From contig NZ_PVEN01000025.1 in NCBI RefSeq assembly GCF_002973525.1, positions 1-64,000 of the forward strand: a stretch of 64,000 nt of DNA. The letters are read 5' to 3'. The stretch is from Paraburkholderia sp. BL21I4N1. GTDB taxonomy: Bacteria; Pseudomonadota; Gammaproteobacteria; Burkholderiales; Burkholderiaceae. Every line of letters starts with the position of its first letter. Position 1 is the first letter of the stretch. Under the pieces are notes generated by a model. It had not been told where the DNA came from. It searched no databases and worked only from the letters and a program-made list of their open reading frames with translations. Position numbers and translations under genes: made by a program. This document shows positions 38,585 to 47,555 of this stretch, piece by piece.

Positions 38585-40120
38585 ATGACCGTCATCAAAC
38601 AGGAAGATCTGATTCAGAGCATTGCTGATTCGCTTCAGCACATCAGCTATTACCACCCGCTCGATTACATCCAGGCCCTGGGCCGCGCGTACGAACTCGA
38701 ACAGAGCCCGGCCGCGAAAGATGCGATCGCGCAGATTCTCACCAACAGCCGCATGTGCGCCGAAGGCAAGCGCCCGATCTGCCAGGACACCGGCATCGTC
38801 ACGGTGTTCGTGAAGGTCGGTATGGACGTGCGCTGGGCGAGTGAGTCCGGTTCGGCGACCATGGGCGTCACCGACATGATCAACGAAGGCGTACGCCGCG
38901 GTTATCTGAACCCGGACAACGTGCTGCGCGCGTCGATCGTGAGCCCGCCCGAAGGCGGCCGCAAGAACACGAAAGACAACACGCCGGCCGTGATCCACTA
39001 CGAGATCGTGCCGGGCAATACCGTCGACGTGCAGGTCGCCGCCAAGGGCGGCGGCTCGGAAAACAAGTCGAAGTTCGCGATGCTGAATCCGTCGGATTCG
39101 ATCGTCGACTGGATTCTGAAGACCGTGCCGACCATGGGCGCGGGTTGGTGCCCGCCGGGCATGCTCGGCATCGGCATCGGCGGCACGGCTGAAAAAGCCA
39201 TGGTGATGGCGAAAGAATCCCTGATGGACCCGATCGACATTCAGGACGTGATCGCGCGCGGGCCGCAAGACTGGATCGAAGAACTGCGCGTGGAACTGCA
39301 CGAGAAGGTCAACGCGCTCGGCATCGGCGCGCAGGGTCTCGGCGGTCTCGCCACCGTGCTCGACGTGAAGATCATGGCCGCGCCCACGCATGCCGCGAGC
39401 AAGCCGATCGCGATCATCCCGAACTGCGCGGCGACGCGTCACGCGCACTTCACGCTGGACGGTTCGGGCGTGGCGAAGCTCGAAGCGCCGTCGCTCGACG
39501 CATGGCCGAAAGTGCAGTGGGAACCGGACACCGAGAAGAGCCAGCGCGTCGATCTGAACACGCTGACGCCGGAACAGGTCGCCGCGTGGACGCCGGGCCA
39601 GACGCTGCTGCTGTCGGGCAAGATGTTGACGGGCCGCGACGCCGCGCACAAGCGCATCGCCGACATGCTGGCGAAGGGCGAGAAGCTGCCGGTCGACTTC
39701 ACGAACCGCGTGATTTACTACGTCGGCCCGGTCGATCCGGTGCGCGACGAAGCCGTCGGCCCGGCAGGCCCGACCACCGCCACGCGCATGGACAAGTTCA
39801 CCGAAACGATGCTGTCGCAAACCGGCCTCATTTCGATGATCGGCAAAGCCGAGCGCGGCCCGGTTGCCATCGAGGCGATCAAGAAGCACAAGGCCGCCTA
39901 TCTGATGGCCGTGGGCGGCGCGGCGTACCTCGTGTCGAAGGCGATTCGCAGCGCCAAGGTGCTGGCCTTCGAAGACCTCGGCATGGAAGCGATCTACGAG
40001 TTCGACGTGCAGGACATGCCGGTGACCGTCGCCGTCGACTCGAACGGCACCTCCGTGCACCAGACCGGCCCGAAGGAATGGCAAGCAAAGATCGGCAAGA
40101 TTCCCGTCGCAACGGTTTGA
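38585..40120 (+). CDS. fumA: fumarate hydratase class I
   Basis: This is a 511-residue [4Fe-4S]-dependent, oxygen-sensitive fumarase that interconverts fumarate and malate in the TCA cycle. N-terminal C-Q-D-T-G-I and the later G-W-C-P-P-G-M-L-G-I-G-I-G-G block carry cluster Cys residues; the C-terminal swivel domain holds L-L-S-G-K-M-L-T-G-R-D-A-A-H-K-R and K-H-K-A-A-Y-L-M-A-V-G-G-A-A-Y-L. The single-chain length is that of the fused class I type. It is followed by a strong terminator. Confidence 0.97.
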   Translation: MTVIKQEDLIQSIADSLQHISYYHPLDYIQALGRAYELEQSPAAKDAIAQILTNSRMCAEGKRPICQDTGIVTVFVKVGMDVRWASESGSATMGVTDMINEGVRRGYLNPDNVLRASIVSPPEGGRKNTKDNTPAVIHYEIVPGNTVDVQVAAKGGGSENKSKFAMLNPSDSIVDWILKTVPTMGAGWCPPGMLGIGIGGTAEKAMVMAKESLMDPIDIQDVIARGPQDWIEELRVELHEKVNALGIGAQGLGGLATVLDVKIMAAPTHAASKPIAIIPNCAATRHAHFTLDGSGVAKLEAPSLDAWPKVQWEPDTEKSQRVDLNTLTPEQVAAWTPGQTLLLSGKMLTGRDAAHKRIADMLAKGEKLPVDFTNRVIYYVGPVDPVRDEAVGPAGPTTATRMDKFTETMLSQTGLISMIGKAERGPVAIEAIKKHKAAYLMAVGGAAYLVSKAIRSAKVLAFEDLGMEAIYEFDVQDMPVTVAVDSNGTSVHQTGPKEWQAKIGKIPVATV

Positions 40121-40163
40121 ACTTGTATTGAGACAGGTTGATCTCTTCAACCGATAAATCTCA

Positions 40164-40192
40164 AGCCGGGGTCTCGTACCCCGGCTTTTTTT
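40164..40192 (+). terminator. Rho-independent terminator after fumA
   Basis: AGCCGGGG pairs with CCCCGGCT around a short loop and is followed by a run of seven Ts. It lies about 45 bases after the fumA stop. Confidence 0.9.
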
Positions 40193-40326
40193 CGGCTGAA
40201 ATGAGAACGTTACTCATCACGCAAAAAAACCTTCAAAATCAAGCATAAAACTGTATTTTTGCCTTGGCTTTTTGCGCTTCGCCGTTTATTGTTCTGGGAA
40301 ATTCAAATCCCCTACAAGGACATCTC

Positions 40327-40806
40327 ATGCAAGGCGACAAGAAGGTCATCGAATATCTCAACTCGCAGTTGAAAAACGAACTGACCGCGATCAACCAGTA
40401 CTTCCTGCATGCGCGCATGTACAAACACTGGGGCCTCGAAAAACTCGGCAAGCACGAATACGACGAGTCGATCGGTGAAATGAAACATGCCGACTGGTTG
40501 ATCGAACGCATTTTCATGCTCGACGGCCTGCCGAACCTGCAAGACCTGCACAAACTGCTGATCGGCGAGGAAACCAAGGAAATTCTCGAATGCGATCTGA
40601 AGCTCGAACAGATTTCGCAGAGCACCTGCAAAGAAGCGATCGTGTATTGCGAATCGGTTCGAGACTTCATCTCGCGCGAAATCTTCACGAAGATTCTCGA
40701 CGATACGGAAGAACACATCGACTGGCTCGAAACGCAGATCGATCTGATCGACAAGGTCGGCATTCAGAACTACCAGCAAACCGCCATGGGCCCGATCGGG
40801 TCCTGA
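40327..40806 (+). CDS. bfr: bacterioferritin
   Basis: This is a 159-residue four-helix iron-storage protein that forms a 24-subunit shell with haem at subunit interfaces. Ferroxidase ligands E18, E51 and H54 are present, and M52 is the haem ligand. The ATG follows an AAGGACA ribosome-binding site; a longer frame to 40264 is not needed. The bfd gene encoding its ferredoxin partner for iron release is 1.3 kb downstream, beyond murI. Confidence 0.97.
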   Translation: MQGDKKVIEYLNSQLKNELTAINQYFLHARMYKHWGLEKLGKHEYDESIGEMKHADWLIERIFMLDGLPNLQDLHKLLIGEETKEILECDLKLEQISQSTCKEAIVYCESVRDFISREIFTKILDDTEEHIDWLETQIDLIDKVGIQNYQQTAMGPIGS

Positions 40807-40962
40807 GCGAAACAGGCTGGAACGCGCCACGCGCCGGCTCATGAGAATGCGCTTTACCTGCAGCGTTCTTCGTGACCCGCGTCGCGCGAACGATATACTT
40901 GCGCACTATCCTGTTTCGCTGAGTTTTCGTTGACCGCCGTGCCGCGCGCGTCCTTTCCGCCT

Positions 40963-41856
40963 ATGCCTACAGAATTGCCGTCCACGGGTGTTCGACCTGT
41001 TATTGCCGCCGCGGCTGAGTCGCGCGCGCCGGTCGGCATTTTCGATTCGGGTTTGGGCGGGCTGTCGGTGTTGCGGGCGGTGCGGGCGCAACTGCCCGAC
41101 GAAGCACTTCTCTATGTGGCCGACTCGCTGTACGCCCCGTATGGCGAACGCGACGACGACTTCATCGCCGACCGCACGCTCGCCATCGGCGAATGGCTGG
41201 TCAAGCAAGGGGCCAAGGCGTTGGTGGTCGCATGCAACACGGCGACCGCGCAATCCATCGCGCTGGTTCGCGAAAAGCTGTCCATTCCGCTGGTCGGTGT
41301 CGAACCGGGTATCAAGCCCGCCGCGCTGCAGTCGAAAACCCGCGTCGCCGGGGTGCTCGCCACGCAAGTCACGCTGCGCAGCGCGCGCTTCCAGGCACTG
41401 CTCGAGCGCTACGCCGCGGATTGCCGCTTTCTCTGCCAGCCGGGCCATGGCCTCGTGCAGGCGGTGGAACGCTGCGACGTCGACTCGGCGGAACTGCGCG
41501 CGCTATTGCGCAGCTACCTGCAACCCATGCTCGACGCGGGCGCCGACACGCTCGTGCTCGGCTGCACCCACTACCCATTTTTCGATGCGGCGATTCGCGA
41601 CCTCGTCGGCGACCGGCTGATGCTGATCGATACGAGCGTGGCCATTGCCCGCCAACTCGAGCGGGTGCTCGACCAGCACGGTCTGCGCGCCACGCCGGGC
41701 GACACTGACCCGCCCGCTCTGCCCCGCTTTTATTCCACCGACGACGGCATGCATCAGAAGCAACTCGCCGCGACGCTGCTGCACCTCGACGCCCATGTCG
41801 AACGCGTGTTGATCCCTTCGCGCCGTACCGCACCGCCCAACTCCCAAGCCGCATAA
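40963..41856 (+). CDS. murI: glutamate racemase
   Basis: This 297-residue cofactor-independent racemase makes D-glutamate for peptidoglycan. G-I-F-D-S-G-L-G-G-L-S-V opens the active site, and the two catalytic Cys lie in A-C-N-T-A-T and G-C-T-H-Y-P. I chose the ATG at 40963 (MPTELPS); a TTG at 40930 would add 11 residues. An N-terminal extension of about 20 residues precedes the catalytic core. Confidence 0.96.
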   Translation: MPTELPSTGVRPVIAAAAESRAPVGIFDSGLGGLSVLRAVRAQLPDEALLYVADSLYAPYGERDDDFIADRTLAIGEWLVKQGAKALVVACNTATAQSIALVREKLSIPLVGVEPGIKPAALQSKTRVAGVLATQVTLRSARFQALLERYAADCRFLCQPGHGLVQAVERCDVDSAELRALLRSYLQPMLDAGADTLVLGCTHYPFFDAAIRDLVGDRLMLIDTSVAIARQLERVLDQHGLRATPGDTDPPALPRFYSTDDGMHQKQLAATLLHLDAHVERVLIPSRRTAPPNSQAA

Positions 41857-42052
41857 ATTTGCTCCTGCGCGGCGCCTTTTGCGCTGCCGGGAGACTTTCC
41901 GGGTCCATTTGCGGCGGTTTTCCTCCTCATTGCCCGTTTTTTGCGCTTCCAGGCTTGCGCGCGTCGAATTCCGTCCTATAGACGAAACCCTTCTAAGAGT
42001 CTGGTTTTGTTACAAAAAATCATGCAGGACGCTTGCCAAACGCCACAAACAA

Positions 42053-42071
42053 AATGATAATAATTCGCATT
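42053..42071 (+). promoter_or_regulatory. Fur-box-like site before bfd
   Basis: AATGATAATAATTCGCATT closely follows the 19-bp Fur consensus of repeated GATAAT units and ends 23 bases before the bfd ATG. It predicts iron repression of bfd-tonB-exbB-exbD. Confidence 0.75.
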
Positions 42072-42094
42072 AACGTTAGCTATGACGCCCTGCC

Positions 42095-42331
42095 ATGATT
42101 GTCTGTGTCTGCAAGTCTGTTTCTGACCGAAAGATCCGTGCCTCGATCGAAGACGGCATGGACTCGTTCGACGAGCTTCAGTTCGAGTTGGGCGTCGCGT
42201 CCTGCTGTGGCAAGTGCGCCGAGTCCGTGCGCGACGTCATGATGCAAAGCGGCGTGTGCGCGAGCCGTTGCGGCTTCGAGCATCACCCGCAAGCCGTCCC
42301 GCTGACGTTTTACGAGCGCAAGGCCGCCTGA
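42095..42331 (+). CDS. bfd: bacterioferritin-associated ferredoxin
   Basis: This is a 78-residue [2Fe-2S] protein with C-V-C near the N-terminus (residues 4 and 6) and C-C-G-K-C near 37-41, the BFD-like layout of four Cys. It donates electrons to bacterioferritin haem so that stored iron can be released. It is the first gene after the Fur site and is followed by the tonB-exbB-exbD genes. Confidence 0.95.
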   Translation: MIVCVCKSVSDRKIRASIEDGMDSFDELQFELGVASCCGKCAESVRDVMMQSGVCASRCGFEHHPQAVPLTFYERKAA

Positions 42332-42499
42332 GGCCACGTTTCACTGCGCGGCTCCGGCCGCGTAGCAAAAAGCGCCCGCTGTCCCCATTGTTTCACGCGC
42401 CTGTTTTGCGCTCGTTTTACGCTTTATCCCACTGCCGTCAGCAAGCCAGTCTCCGTACCAGCCAGCTAGCCCCGCTCACCCGTTGAAAAGGAGTTTGAG

Positions 42500-42562
42500 A
42501 TGGAATTGCTGATCGGTTTCGTGACTACTTTGTTCATTTCGCTGCTGATCTTCCGAACATGA
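42500..42562 (+). CDS. possible 20-residue membrane microprotein
   Basis: A short frame codes for one hydrophobic helix (M-E-L-L-I-G-F-V-T-T-L-F-I-S, ending F-R-T). An AAAAGGAG site lies at the ideal distance before its ATG, a better site than many larger genes here have. It lies between bfd and tonB on the same strand. The product resembles no protein I know; small single-helix proteins often tune membrane complexes. It could also be a leader peptide for tonB. Confidence 0.45.
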   Translation: MELLIGFVTTLFISLLIFRT

Positions 42563-42610
42563 CGATGTCTTGTCTGATGCGCTGTTTCGACAGCGCGCCG
42601 CCACGCTAAC

Positions 42611-43342
42611 ATGCAGGCCTCGCCTACCGTTTCAGCCGGCGTCACGCCGGCTCCGTCCGCCCGAATGAATTCACGTGCCCTGACCGCAACCGCCGCGGTT
42701 GCGGCGATTCACGTCGCATTGCTTGCCGTGGTCCTGACGTTGCGCCACGATCCGGTCCAGCCGGTGCTCGAATCGCACGTCATGACGGCGCAATTGCTGC
42801 CGCCGACGCCAACGGCCACGCCGGTCGCGCTGCAATCGATCGCGCCGCCCCCGCCCAAGCCGACGCCGCCGGTTCATACCAAGCCCAAAGTCAAACCGAC
42901 TCCAACGCCCAAGCCGACGCCCACGCCGCTGCCGCAAGCGGCCGCGCCGTCGCCGACAGCGATTGCCGCACCGGATCCGACGCCGCCGGCGCCTGCTGCA
43001 CCCGCCACGCCACCGGCAGCTGCCGCACCGGCTATCGCCCGTCAGACGATGGAGATCGCCGCACCGAAGAACGTCTCGCATCTCGACTGCAATATCGCCA
43101 AGCCCGATTACCCGTCGCTGTCAAAGCGGCGTGGCGAAACCGGCACCGCCTACGTGAAATTCGTGGTCGGCCTGAGCGGCAAGATCGAGAACGTCGAACT
43201 GAAGAAAAGCAGCGGCTTCAGCCGCCTCGACGACGCCGCGGTCGCAGCGGTCCACGCGAGCGCCTGCAAGCCCTATCTCGAGAATGGTCAGCCGGTTCGC
43301 GCGGCGTACACCCAGCCTTACGACTTCAATCTGAACGATTGA
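42611..43342 (+). CDS. tonB: energy transducer TonB
   Basis: This is a 243-residue protein. An N-terminal membrane anchor (about 22-44) is followed by a Pro-rich stiff spacer with Lys-Pro and Thr-Pro repeats (about 72-135) and the TonB C-terminal domain (about 158-243), with Y-P-S-L-S-K-R-R-G-E-T-G-T-A-Y-V-K-F. It passes ExbBD energy to outer-membrane siderophore and haem receptors. It lies in the order tonB-exbB-exbD, under the Fur site at 42053. Confidence 0.93.
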   Translation: MQASPTVSAGVTPAPSARMNSRALTATAAVAAIHVALLAVVLTLRHDPVQPVLESHVMTAQLLPPTPTATPVALQSIAPPPPKPTPPVHTKPKVKPTPTPKPTPTPLPQAAAPSPTAIAAPDPTPPAPAAPATPPAAAAPAIARQTMEIAAPKNVSHLDCNIAKPDYPSLSKRRGETGTAYVKFVVGLSGKIENVELKKSSGFSRLDDAAVAAVHASACKPYLENGQPVRAAYTQPYDFNLND

Positions 43343-43369
43343 GGCAGATTTTAAAAACAAGGAATTGCA

Positions 43370-44101
43370 ATGCAAAACTACGGATTGGCGCACGTGTGGG
43401 CGCAAGGGGATTTCGTGACGCGCGGTATCGCGCTCGCGCTGATGATCATGTCGGTGATGTCGTGGAGCGTGATCGTCATCAAAGCCTGGAATGTGATGCG
43501 CCTGAAGCGTCTCACGAAGAACGCCGAACAGGCGTTCTGGCATTCCGACGATCTCGCCGACGGCGTGAAAAAGCTCGGCGCGGAATCGTCGACGCCGCAG
43601 GACAACCCGTTCCTCGCGCTGGCGCTGTCGGGCCAGGAAGCGGCCGATCACCATCATCAGACGCAGCCGCATCTGCATGACCGCATGGACGTGTCGGACT
43701 GGGTCACGCGCTGCCTGAAAGACACCATGGATGAAAGCGTCGCCCGTATGCAAAGCGGTCTCGCGATTCTCGCGTCGATCGGCAGCACGGCGCCGTTCGT
43801 CGGTCTGTTCGGCACGGTGTGGGGCATTTATCACGCGCTGCTGGCGATCGGCGCGAGCGGTCAGTCGTCGATCGATCAGGTTGCCGGCCCGGTCGGCGAA
43901 GCGCTGATCATGACGGCGTTCGGTCTGTTCGTCGCGATTCCCGCCGTGCTCGGCTACAACGCATTGACGCGCGCCAACAAGTCGGTTGTCGCCAAACTGA
44001 GCCGCTTCGCGCACGGTCTGCACGCATTCTTCGTGACGGGCGCGCGTTTGTCGTCGTCGAAACGCGGCGACGGCCTGCGTCTCGCGGCCCGCACCAACTG
44101 A
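43370..44101 (+). CDS. exbB: biopolymer transport protein ExbB (MotA/TolQ family)
   Basis: This is a 243-residue inner-membrane proton-channel subunit with three helices (about 15-38, 130-155, 175-200). The G-S-T-A-P-F-V-G-L-F-G-T-V-W-G-I-Y block is characteristic of the MotA/TolQ/ExbB family. With ExbD it powers TonB using the proton gradient. An AAGGA site lies just before the ATG. Confidence 0.95.
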   Translation: MQNYGLAHVWAQGDFVTRGIALALMIMSVMSWSVIVIKAWNVMRLKRLTKNAEQAFWHSDDLADGVKKLGAESSTPQDNPFLALALSGQEAADHHHQTQPHLHDRMDVSDWVTRCLKDTMDESVARMQSGLAILASIGSTAPFVGLFGTVWGIYHALLAIGASGQSSIDQVAGPVGEALIMTAFGLFVAIPAVLGYNALTRANKSVVAKLSRFAHGLHAFFVTGARLSSSKRGDGLRLAARTN

Positions 44102-44117
44102 TCGACGAGGCACTCCG

Positions 44118-44537
44118 ATGGCAATGAGCCCTTTCGCCAGCGACGATGACGACGGCCTGATGAACGAAATCAACATGACGCCGCTCGTCGACGTCATGCT
44201 GGTTCTCCTGATCGTCTTCATGGTGACGATTCCGGTGATTCGTCACGCGGTCAAAATCGATCTGCCGCACGCGAGCAGTCAGAAGGAAGATACGAAACCC
44301 GCGCAGGTCACGGTCGCGATCGACGCAGACGGCAACGTGTTGTGGGACGACCAGAAGGTCGATGAAGCCACCCTGAATACGAAGATCGCGCAAGCAGCGC
44401 AAGCGGATCCGCAGCCGGAACTGCATCTGGATGCGGACCGCAAGGTGCCGTACGAGAAAGTGGCGGAAGTGATGTCGGCGGCGCAGGCCGGCGGCCTCAC
44501 GAAGATCGGTTTCGTGACGCAGCCCAAGAGCCGGTAA
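44118..44537 (+). CDS. exbD: biopolymer transport protein ExbD
   Basis: This is a 139-residue protein with one membrane helix (about 20-40) that contains the proton-carrying Asp in N-M-T-P-L-V-D-V-M-L-V-L-L-I, and a periplasmic domain behind it. It is the last gene of the bfd-tonB-exbB-exbD unit, 16 bases after exbB and followed by a terminator. Confidence 0.95.
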   Translation: MAMSPFASDDDDGLMNEINMTPLVDVMLVLLIVFMVTIPVIRHAVKIDLPHASSQKEDTKPAQVTVAIDADGNVLWDDQKVDEATLNTKIAQAAQADPQPELHLDADRKVPYEKVAEVMSAAQAGGLTKIGFVTQPKSR

Positions 44538-44629
44538 CGACCGTCGAGTGACTTCGCGGGCAGACCGTCGGCTTGAAAAGCCGTGTGCCACAAAACACAG
44601 AAGAGCCCTTAAAACAGGGGCGAAAAGTA

Positions 44630-44663
44630 AAAGGCCTTCATCGTCAGATGAAGGCCTTTTTTT
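44630..44663 (+). terminator. Rho-independent terminator after exbD
   Basis: AAGGCCTTCATC pairs perfectly with GATGAAGGCCTT around GTCA and is followed by a T-run. The opposite strand also ends in T-rich sequence, so it could serve the minus-strand small gene at 44694 too. Confidence 0.92.
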
Positions 44664-44693
44664 GTGCGCACTCGGCGCCTTCGGGCGGCATGA

Positions 44694-44816
44694 CTACTTG
44701 CCATCATTCGAAGATTGATAGCTCGTCGTGTCACTGCATGCGACAGCCGTGATCGACACGGACAGCGCGGTCAGCCCTATCAGGCCGGCTATCATAGCGG
44801 CCATGAGTTTTCGCAT
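44694..44816 (-). CDS. small exported lipoprotein, 40 residues
   Basis: The frame reads M-R-K-L-M-A-A-M-I-A-G-L-I-G-L-T, then A-V-A-C27-S-D and a short Ser/Asn-rich end. A basic start, hydrophobic core and small residues before Cys make a lipoprotein signal, so the mature part would be only about 14 residues, like entericidin-type peptides. A TAAGGAG site precedes the ATG. Function is unknown. Confidence 0.6.
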   Translation of the reverse strand: MRKLMAAMIAGLIGLTALSVSITAVACSDTTSYQSSNDGK

Positions 44817-44946
44817 AAGAGACTCCTTAGCGAAGGGATTTCAATATAGGCCCGCCAGCGCGTGCATTCAAGCAAACCGTCATTGAAAGTACTCATGACA
44901 GCCCGCGCTTAAATGCTAAAAGCGATGCCGCGGCCTGCAAACACAG

Positions 44947-45933
44947 CTACGACACCGCCGCCAGCATCGGTTGGGCCGCCGCTTTTTCGCCGCGCGCGGG
45001 GCACTCGCCCGTAATGTGCTTGCCCTCGTCCGGATCGAGCATCTCGACCAGATAGTCGACGAATGTCCGCACGGCCGGCACCATGCCCTGCCGCGACACG
45101 AAGACCGCGTACAACTGCGGCGTCGGAAAAGTCCAGCCCGGCATGACCGGCGACAGTTGCCCGGCGCGCAGCGCGGCGCCGTACATCATCTCTGGCAACG
45201 CGGCGATGCCCACGCCGGAGAGCGCCGCTTCGCGAAGCATCATCAGGTCGGCGGTGACGAGACGTGGCTCATGTTCGTGCGCGTGACGCGTGCCGTCGGG
45301 CGAGATCAGATTGAACACGTGACGCCCGTCGCCGCTCGGCACGTCGAGCGTGTCGAAACGGCTCAGATCGGCCGGCAGCAGCGGCGGCGCATTCTGTTGC
45401 AGCAGGCTCGGCGCGCCCACCAGCATCTGCTGCGTGCGCCACAGCGGCCGCACCACGATGTTCGCGCTTTCCGGCGGATCGGAGCGCACGCGCAACGCGA
45501 CGTCGATCGAATCCTCGAACAGGTCGACCACGCGATTGGTCACGCGCATCACCACGCGCACCTCCGGATAGCGATGCATGAATTCCGGCAGAATCTGCGA
45601 CAGGATGGTCTGCGAGATCGTGACCGGCACACTGACGCGCACCGTGCCGCGCGGCGACGAGCGCAACTGCTGCACGACGTTGACGGCCGCCTGCGCCTCG
45701 GTCAGCATCGCCTGACAGTGCTGATAGAACAGCTGCCCGGCTTCCGTGAGCGCCAGCTTGCGCGTGGAACGCTGCAGCAGGCGCACGCCCAGCGACGCCT
45801 CCAGCTCCGTCAGCCGGCGCGACAGGCGCGACTTGGAGATGCCCAGCACGCGCTCGGCGGCGGAAAAACCGCCATGTTCGACGACCTGCGAAAAATACAT
45901 CAGGTCATTCAGATTGTGTGAATCGATCTTCAT
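44947..45933 (-). CDS. LysR-family transcriptional regulator, next to pirin gene
   Basis: This is a 328-residue regulator. The N-terminal winged helix-turn-helix (about 5-62) has G-G-F-S-A-A-E-R-V-L-G-I-S-K-S-R-L-S-R-R-L-T-E-L-E, and the substrate-binding domain follows (about 90-300). It is transcribed away from the pirin gene, with 122 bases between, a typical arrangement for control of the neighbour. The start is the Met of MKIDSHNL; an upstream Met eight codons away is less likely. Confidence 0.92.
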   Translation of the reverse strand: MKIDSHNLNDLMYFSQVVEHGGFSAAERVLGISKSRLSRRLTELEASLGVRLLQRSTRKLALTEAGQLFYQHCQAMLTEAQAAVNVVQQLRSSPRGTVRVSVPVTISQTILSQILPEFMHRYPEVRVVMRVTNRVVDLFEDSIDVALRVRSDPPESANIVVRPLWRTQQMLVGAPSLLQQNAPPLLPADLSRFDTLDVPSGDGRHVFNLISPDGTRHAHEHEPRLVTADLMMLREAALSGVGIAALPEMMYGAALRAGQLSPVMPGWTFPTPQLYAVFVSRQGMVPAVRTFVDYLVEMLDPDEGKHITGECPARGEKAAAQPMLAAVS

Positions 45934-46055
45934 CTCATCGTTCCAGTAATAGAACAATCCATTGCGTAGCGGTGGCTGGCACCCCTGAAAACGGTCCCTA
46001 TAATAGCCTCATGTTTCAAAAATAACGCTATTCCCCATTTTCTGAGGTGACTTTG

Positions 46056-46934
46056 ATGAGCACGAGCCGCACGATCGAACGCACGTTTCCCGCTGTTCGC
46101 ACGACCGAGGGCGGAGGCTTTATCGTCCACCGTCCGTTTCCGACCCGCCTGTTGATGGACTTCGATCCGTTCCTGCTGCTCGACGAAATGGGGCCGATCG
46201 ACTACGCGCCCGGCGAGGCCAAAGGCGCGCCCGACCATCCGCACCGCGGCTTCGAAACGGTCACCTACGTGCTGGAAGGCCAGTTCGGCCATAAGGATTC
46301 GGCGGGCCATGCAGGCACGCTGCATGCCGGCGACGTGCAATGGATGACAGCCGGTGCGGGCGTCGTACACAGCGAAATGCCTGACCCGTCGTTCGTACGG
46401 ACTGGCGGACGTGTGCACGGCCTGCAGTTGTGGGTGAACCTGCCGCGCCGCGACAAAATGATCGCGCCGCACTATCAGGAAATGCCGTCGTCGAGCATTC
46501 CGGTCGCCACGTCCGAGGACGGCCAGGTCCGAGTCAAGGTGATCGCCGGCGAGGCGCTCGGCGTGAAAGCCGCGATCGAAACGCGCACGCCGATTCTCTA
46601 CCAGCATTTCACGCTGCAGCCCGGCGCGACGATCCGGCAACCCGTGCCGCCCGACTATCGCGTGTTCGCTTATAGCCTGGCGGGCAAAGGCTTTTATGGC
46701 GAAGGCGAGGCACGCCAGGAAATCGACCCGCGGAAAATGGTGGTGTTTCAGAACGACGGCGAATGCGTCACGTTGACGGCCGGCGCCGAACCACTCGACG
46801 TGCTGTTGCTGGGCGGCGTGCCGCTGAAGGAACCGGTGGTGCGCTACGGCCCGTTCGTGATGAACACGGAGGACGAGATCCGTCAGGCCGTGGTCGACTA
46901 CCAGGCCGGGCGGATGGGCGCGATCACGCACTGA
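46056..46934 (+). CDS. pirin family protein
   Basis: This is a 292-residue bicupin protein. The metal-binding motif P-D-H-P-H-R-G-F-E-T-V-T-Y and a later E-M motif near H-S-E-M-P mark the N-terminal cupin; a C-terminal pirin domain follows from about 175. Members act as quercetin dioxygenases or redox-responsive co-regulators. A GAGGTGA site precedes the ATG; the gene is divergent from the LysR regulator. Confidence 0.92.
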   Translation: MSTSRTIERTFPAVRTTEGGGFIVHRPFPTRLLMDFDPFLLLDEMGPIDYAPGEAKGAPDHPHRGFETVTYVLEGQFGHKDSAGHAGTLHAGDVQWMTAGAGVVHSEMPDPSFVRTGGRVHGLQLWVNLPRRDKMIAPHYQEMPSSSIPVATSEDGQVRVKVIAGEALGVKAAIETRTPILYQHFTLQPGATIRQPVPPDYRVFAYSLAGKGFYGEGEARQEIDPRKMVVFQNDGECVTLTAGAEPLDVLLLGGVPLKEPVVRYGPFVMNTEDEIRQAVVDYQAGRMGAITH

Positions 46935-47073
46935 GCGCATCGGCGCGGGCACCGCAGCCCAGTCACGAAGCCCGTTAAATTCGTTCACAATAGCGATTCA
47001 TTCCACGCGCCGCGCCGTTTATCCATAACGGGACGCGGCGCGCGGCAATTTCCGTCCCTGTTCAGGAGCGCGC

Positions 47074-47472
47074 ATGGCAGAGTCCCCCGTCACCGCCCAC
47101 ATCGGCTCGACGAATTTCCAGGTCCTGTTGGACGACGGCAAGCACACGTGGCTCGCCGACGAACCCGAGTCAGCCGGCGGCGGTGACCGCGGCCCGACGC
47201 CCGTCGCGATGCTACTGTCGAGCCTCGGCGCCTGCACGTCGATCACGCTGAAAATGTACGCCCAGCGCAAGGAATGGCCGCTCGACGATGTGCGCGTCGA
47301 GCTCTCGCTGGCAAACGGCGATGCGGGCACGACCATCGACCGCAAGATCGTGCTGGAAGGTGATCTGTCCGACGAGCAGCGGGAACGGCTCTTGCAAATT
47401 GCCAATGCGTGCCCAGTTCACAAGATCCTCACGCATCCGATCACGATCCGTTCGGGCCTCGCCGTCGCTTAA
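47074..47472 (+). CDS. OsmC family peroxide-handling protein
   Basis: This is a 132-residue protein with the OsmC/Ohr fold. The reactive Cys is in L-G-A-C-T-S-I-T-L-K-M-Y and a second Cys in N-A-C-P-V-H-K, the spacing of YhfA/OsmC-like peroxidatic pairs. It probably reduces organic hydroperoxides. The gene stands on its own between pirin and the DUF1857 gene. Confidence 0.88.
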   Translation: MAESPVTAHIGSTNFQVLLDDGKHTWLADEPESAGGGDRGPTPVAMLLSSLGACTSITLKMYAQRKEWPLDDVRVELSLANGDAGTTIDRKIVLEGDLSDEQRERLLQIANACPVHKILTHPITIRSGLAVA

Positions 47473-47555
47473 GCGGCAAGGGCAGCGGCGAACAGCGCTT
47501 CGCCACGGCGGCGTGGACCGCACGTATTGCAACGCTTTCATAGGAAGCCGTCGTT

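Noticed and set aside
42860..43015. Pro/Thr/Ala repeats in tonB as an unusual expansion like that in sctL
   Set aside because: A Pro-rich spacer is normal in TonB and the repeat is irregular.
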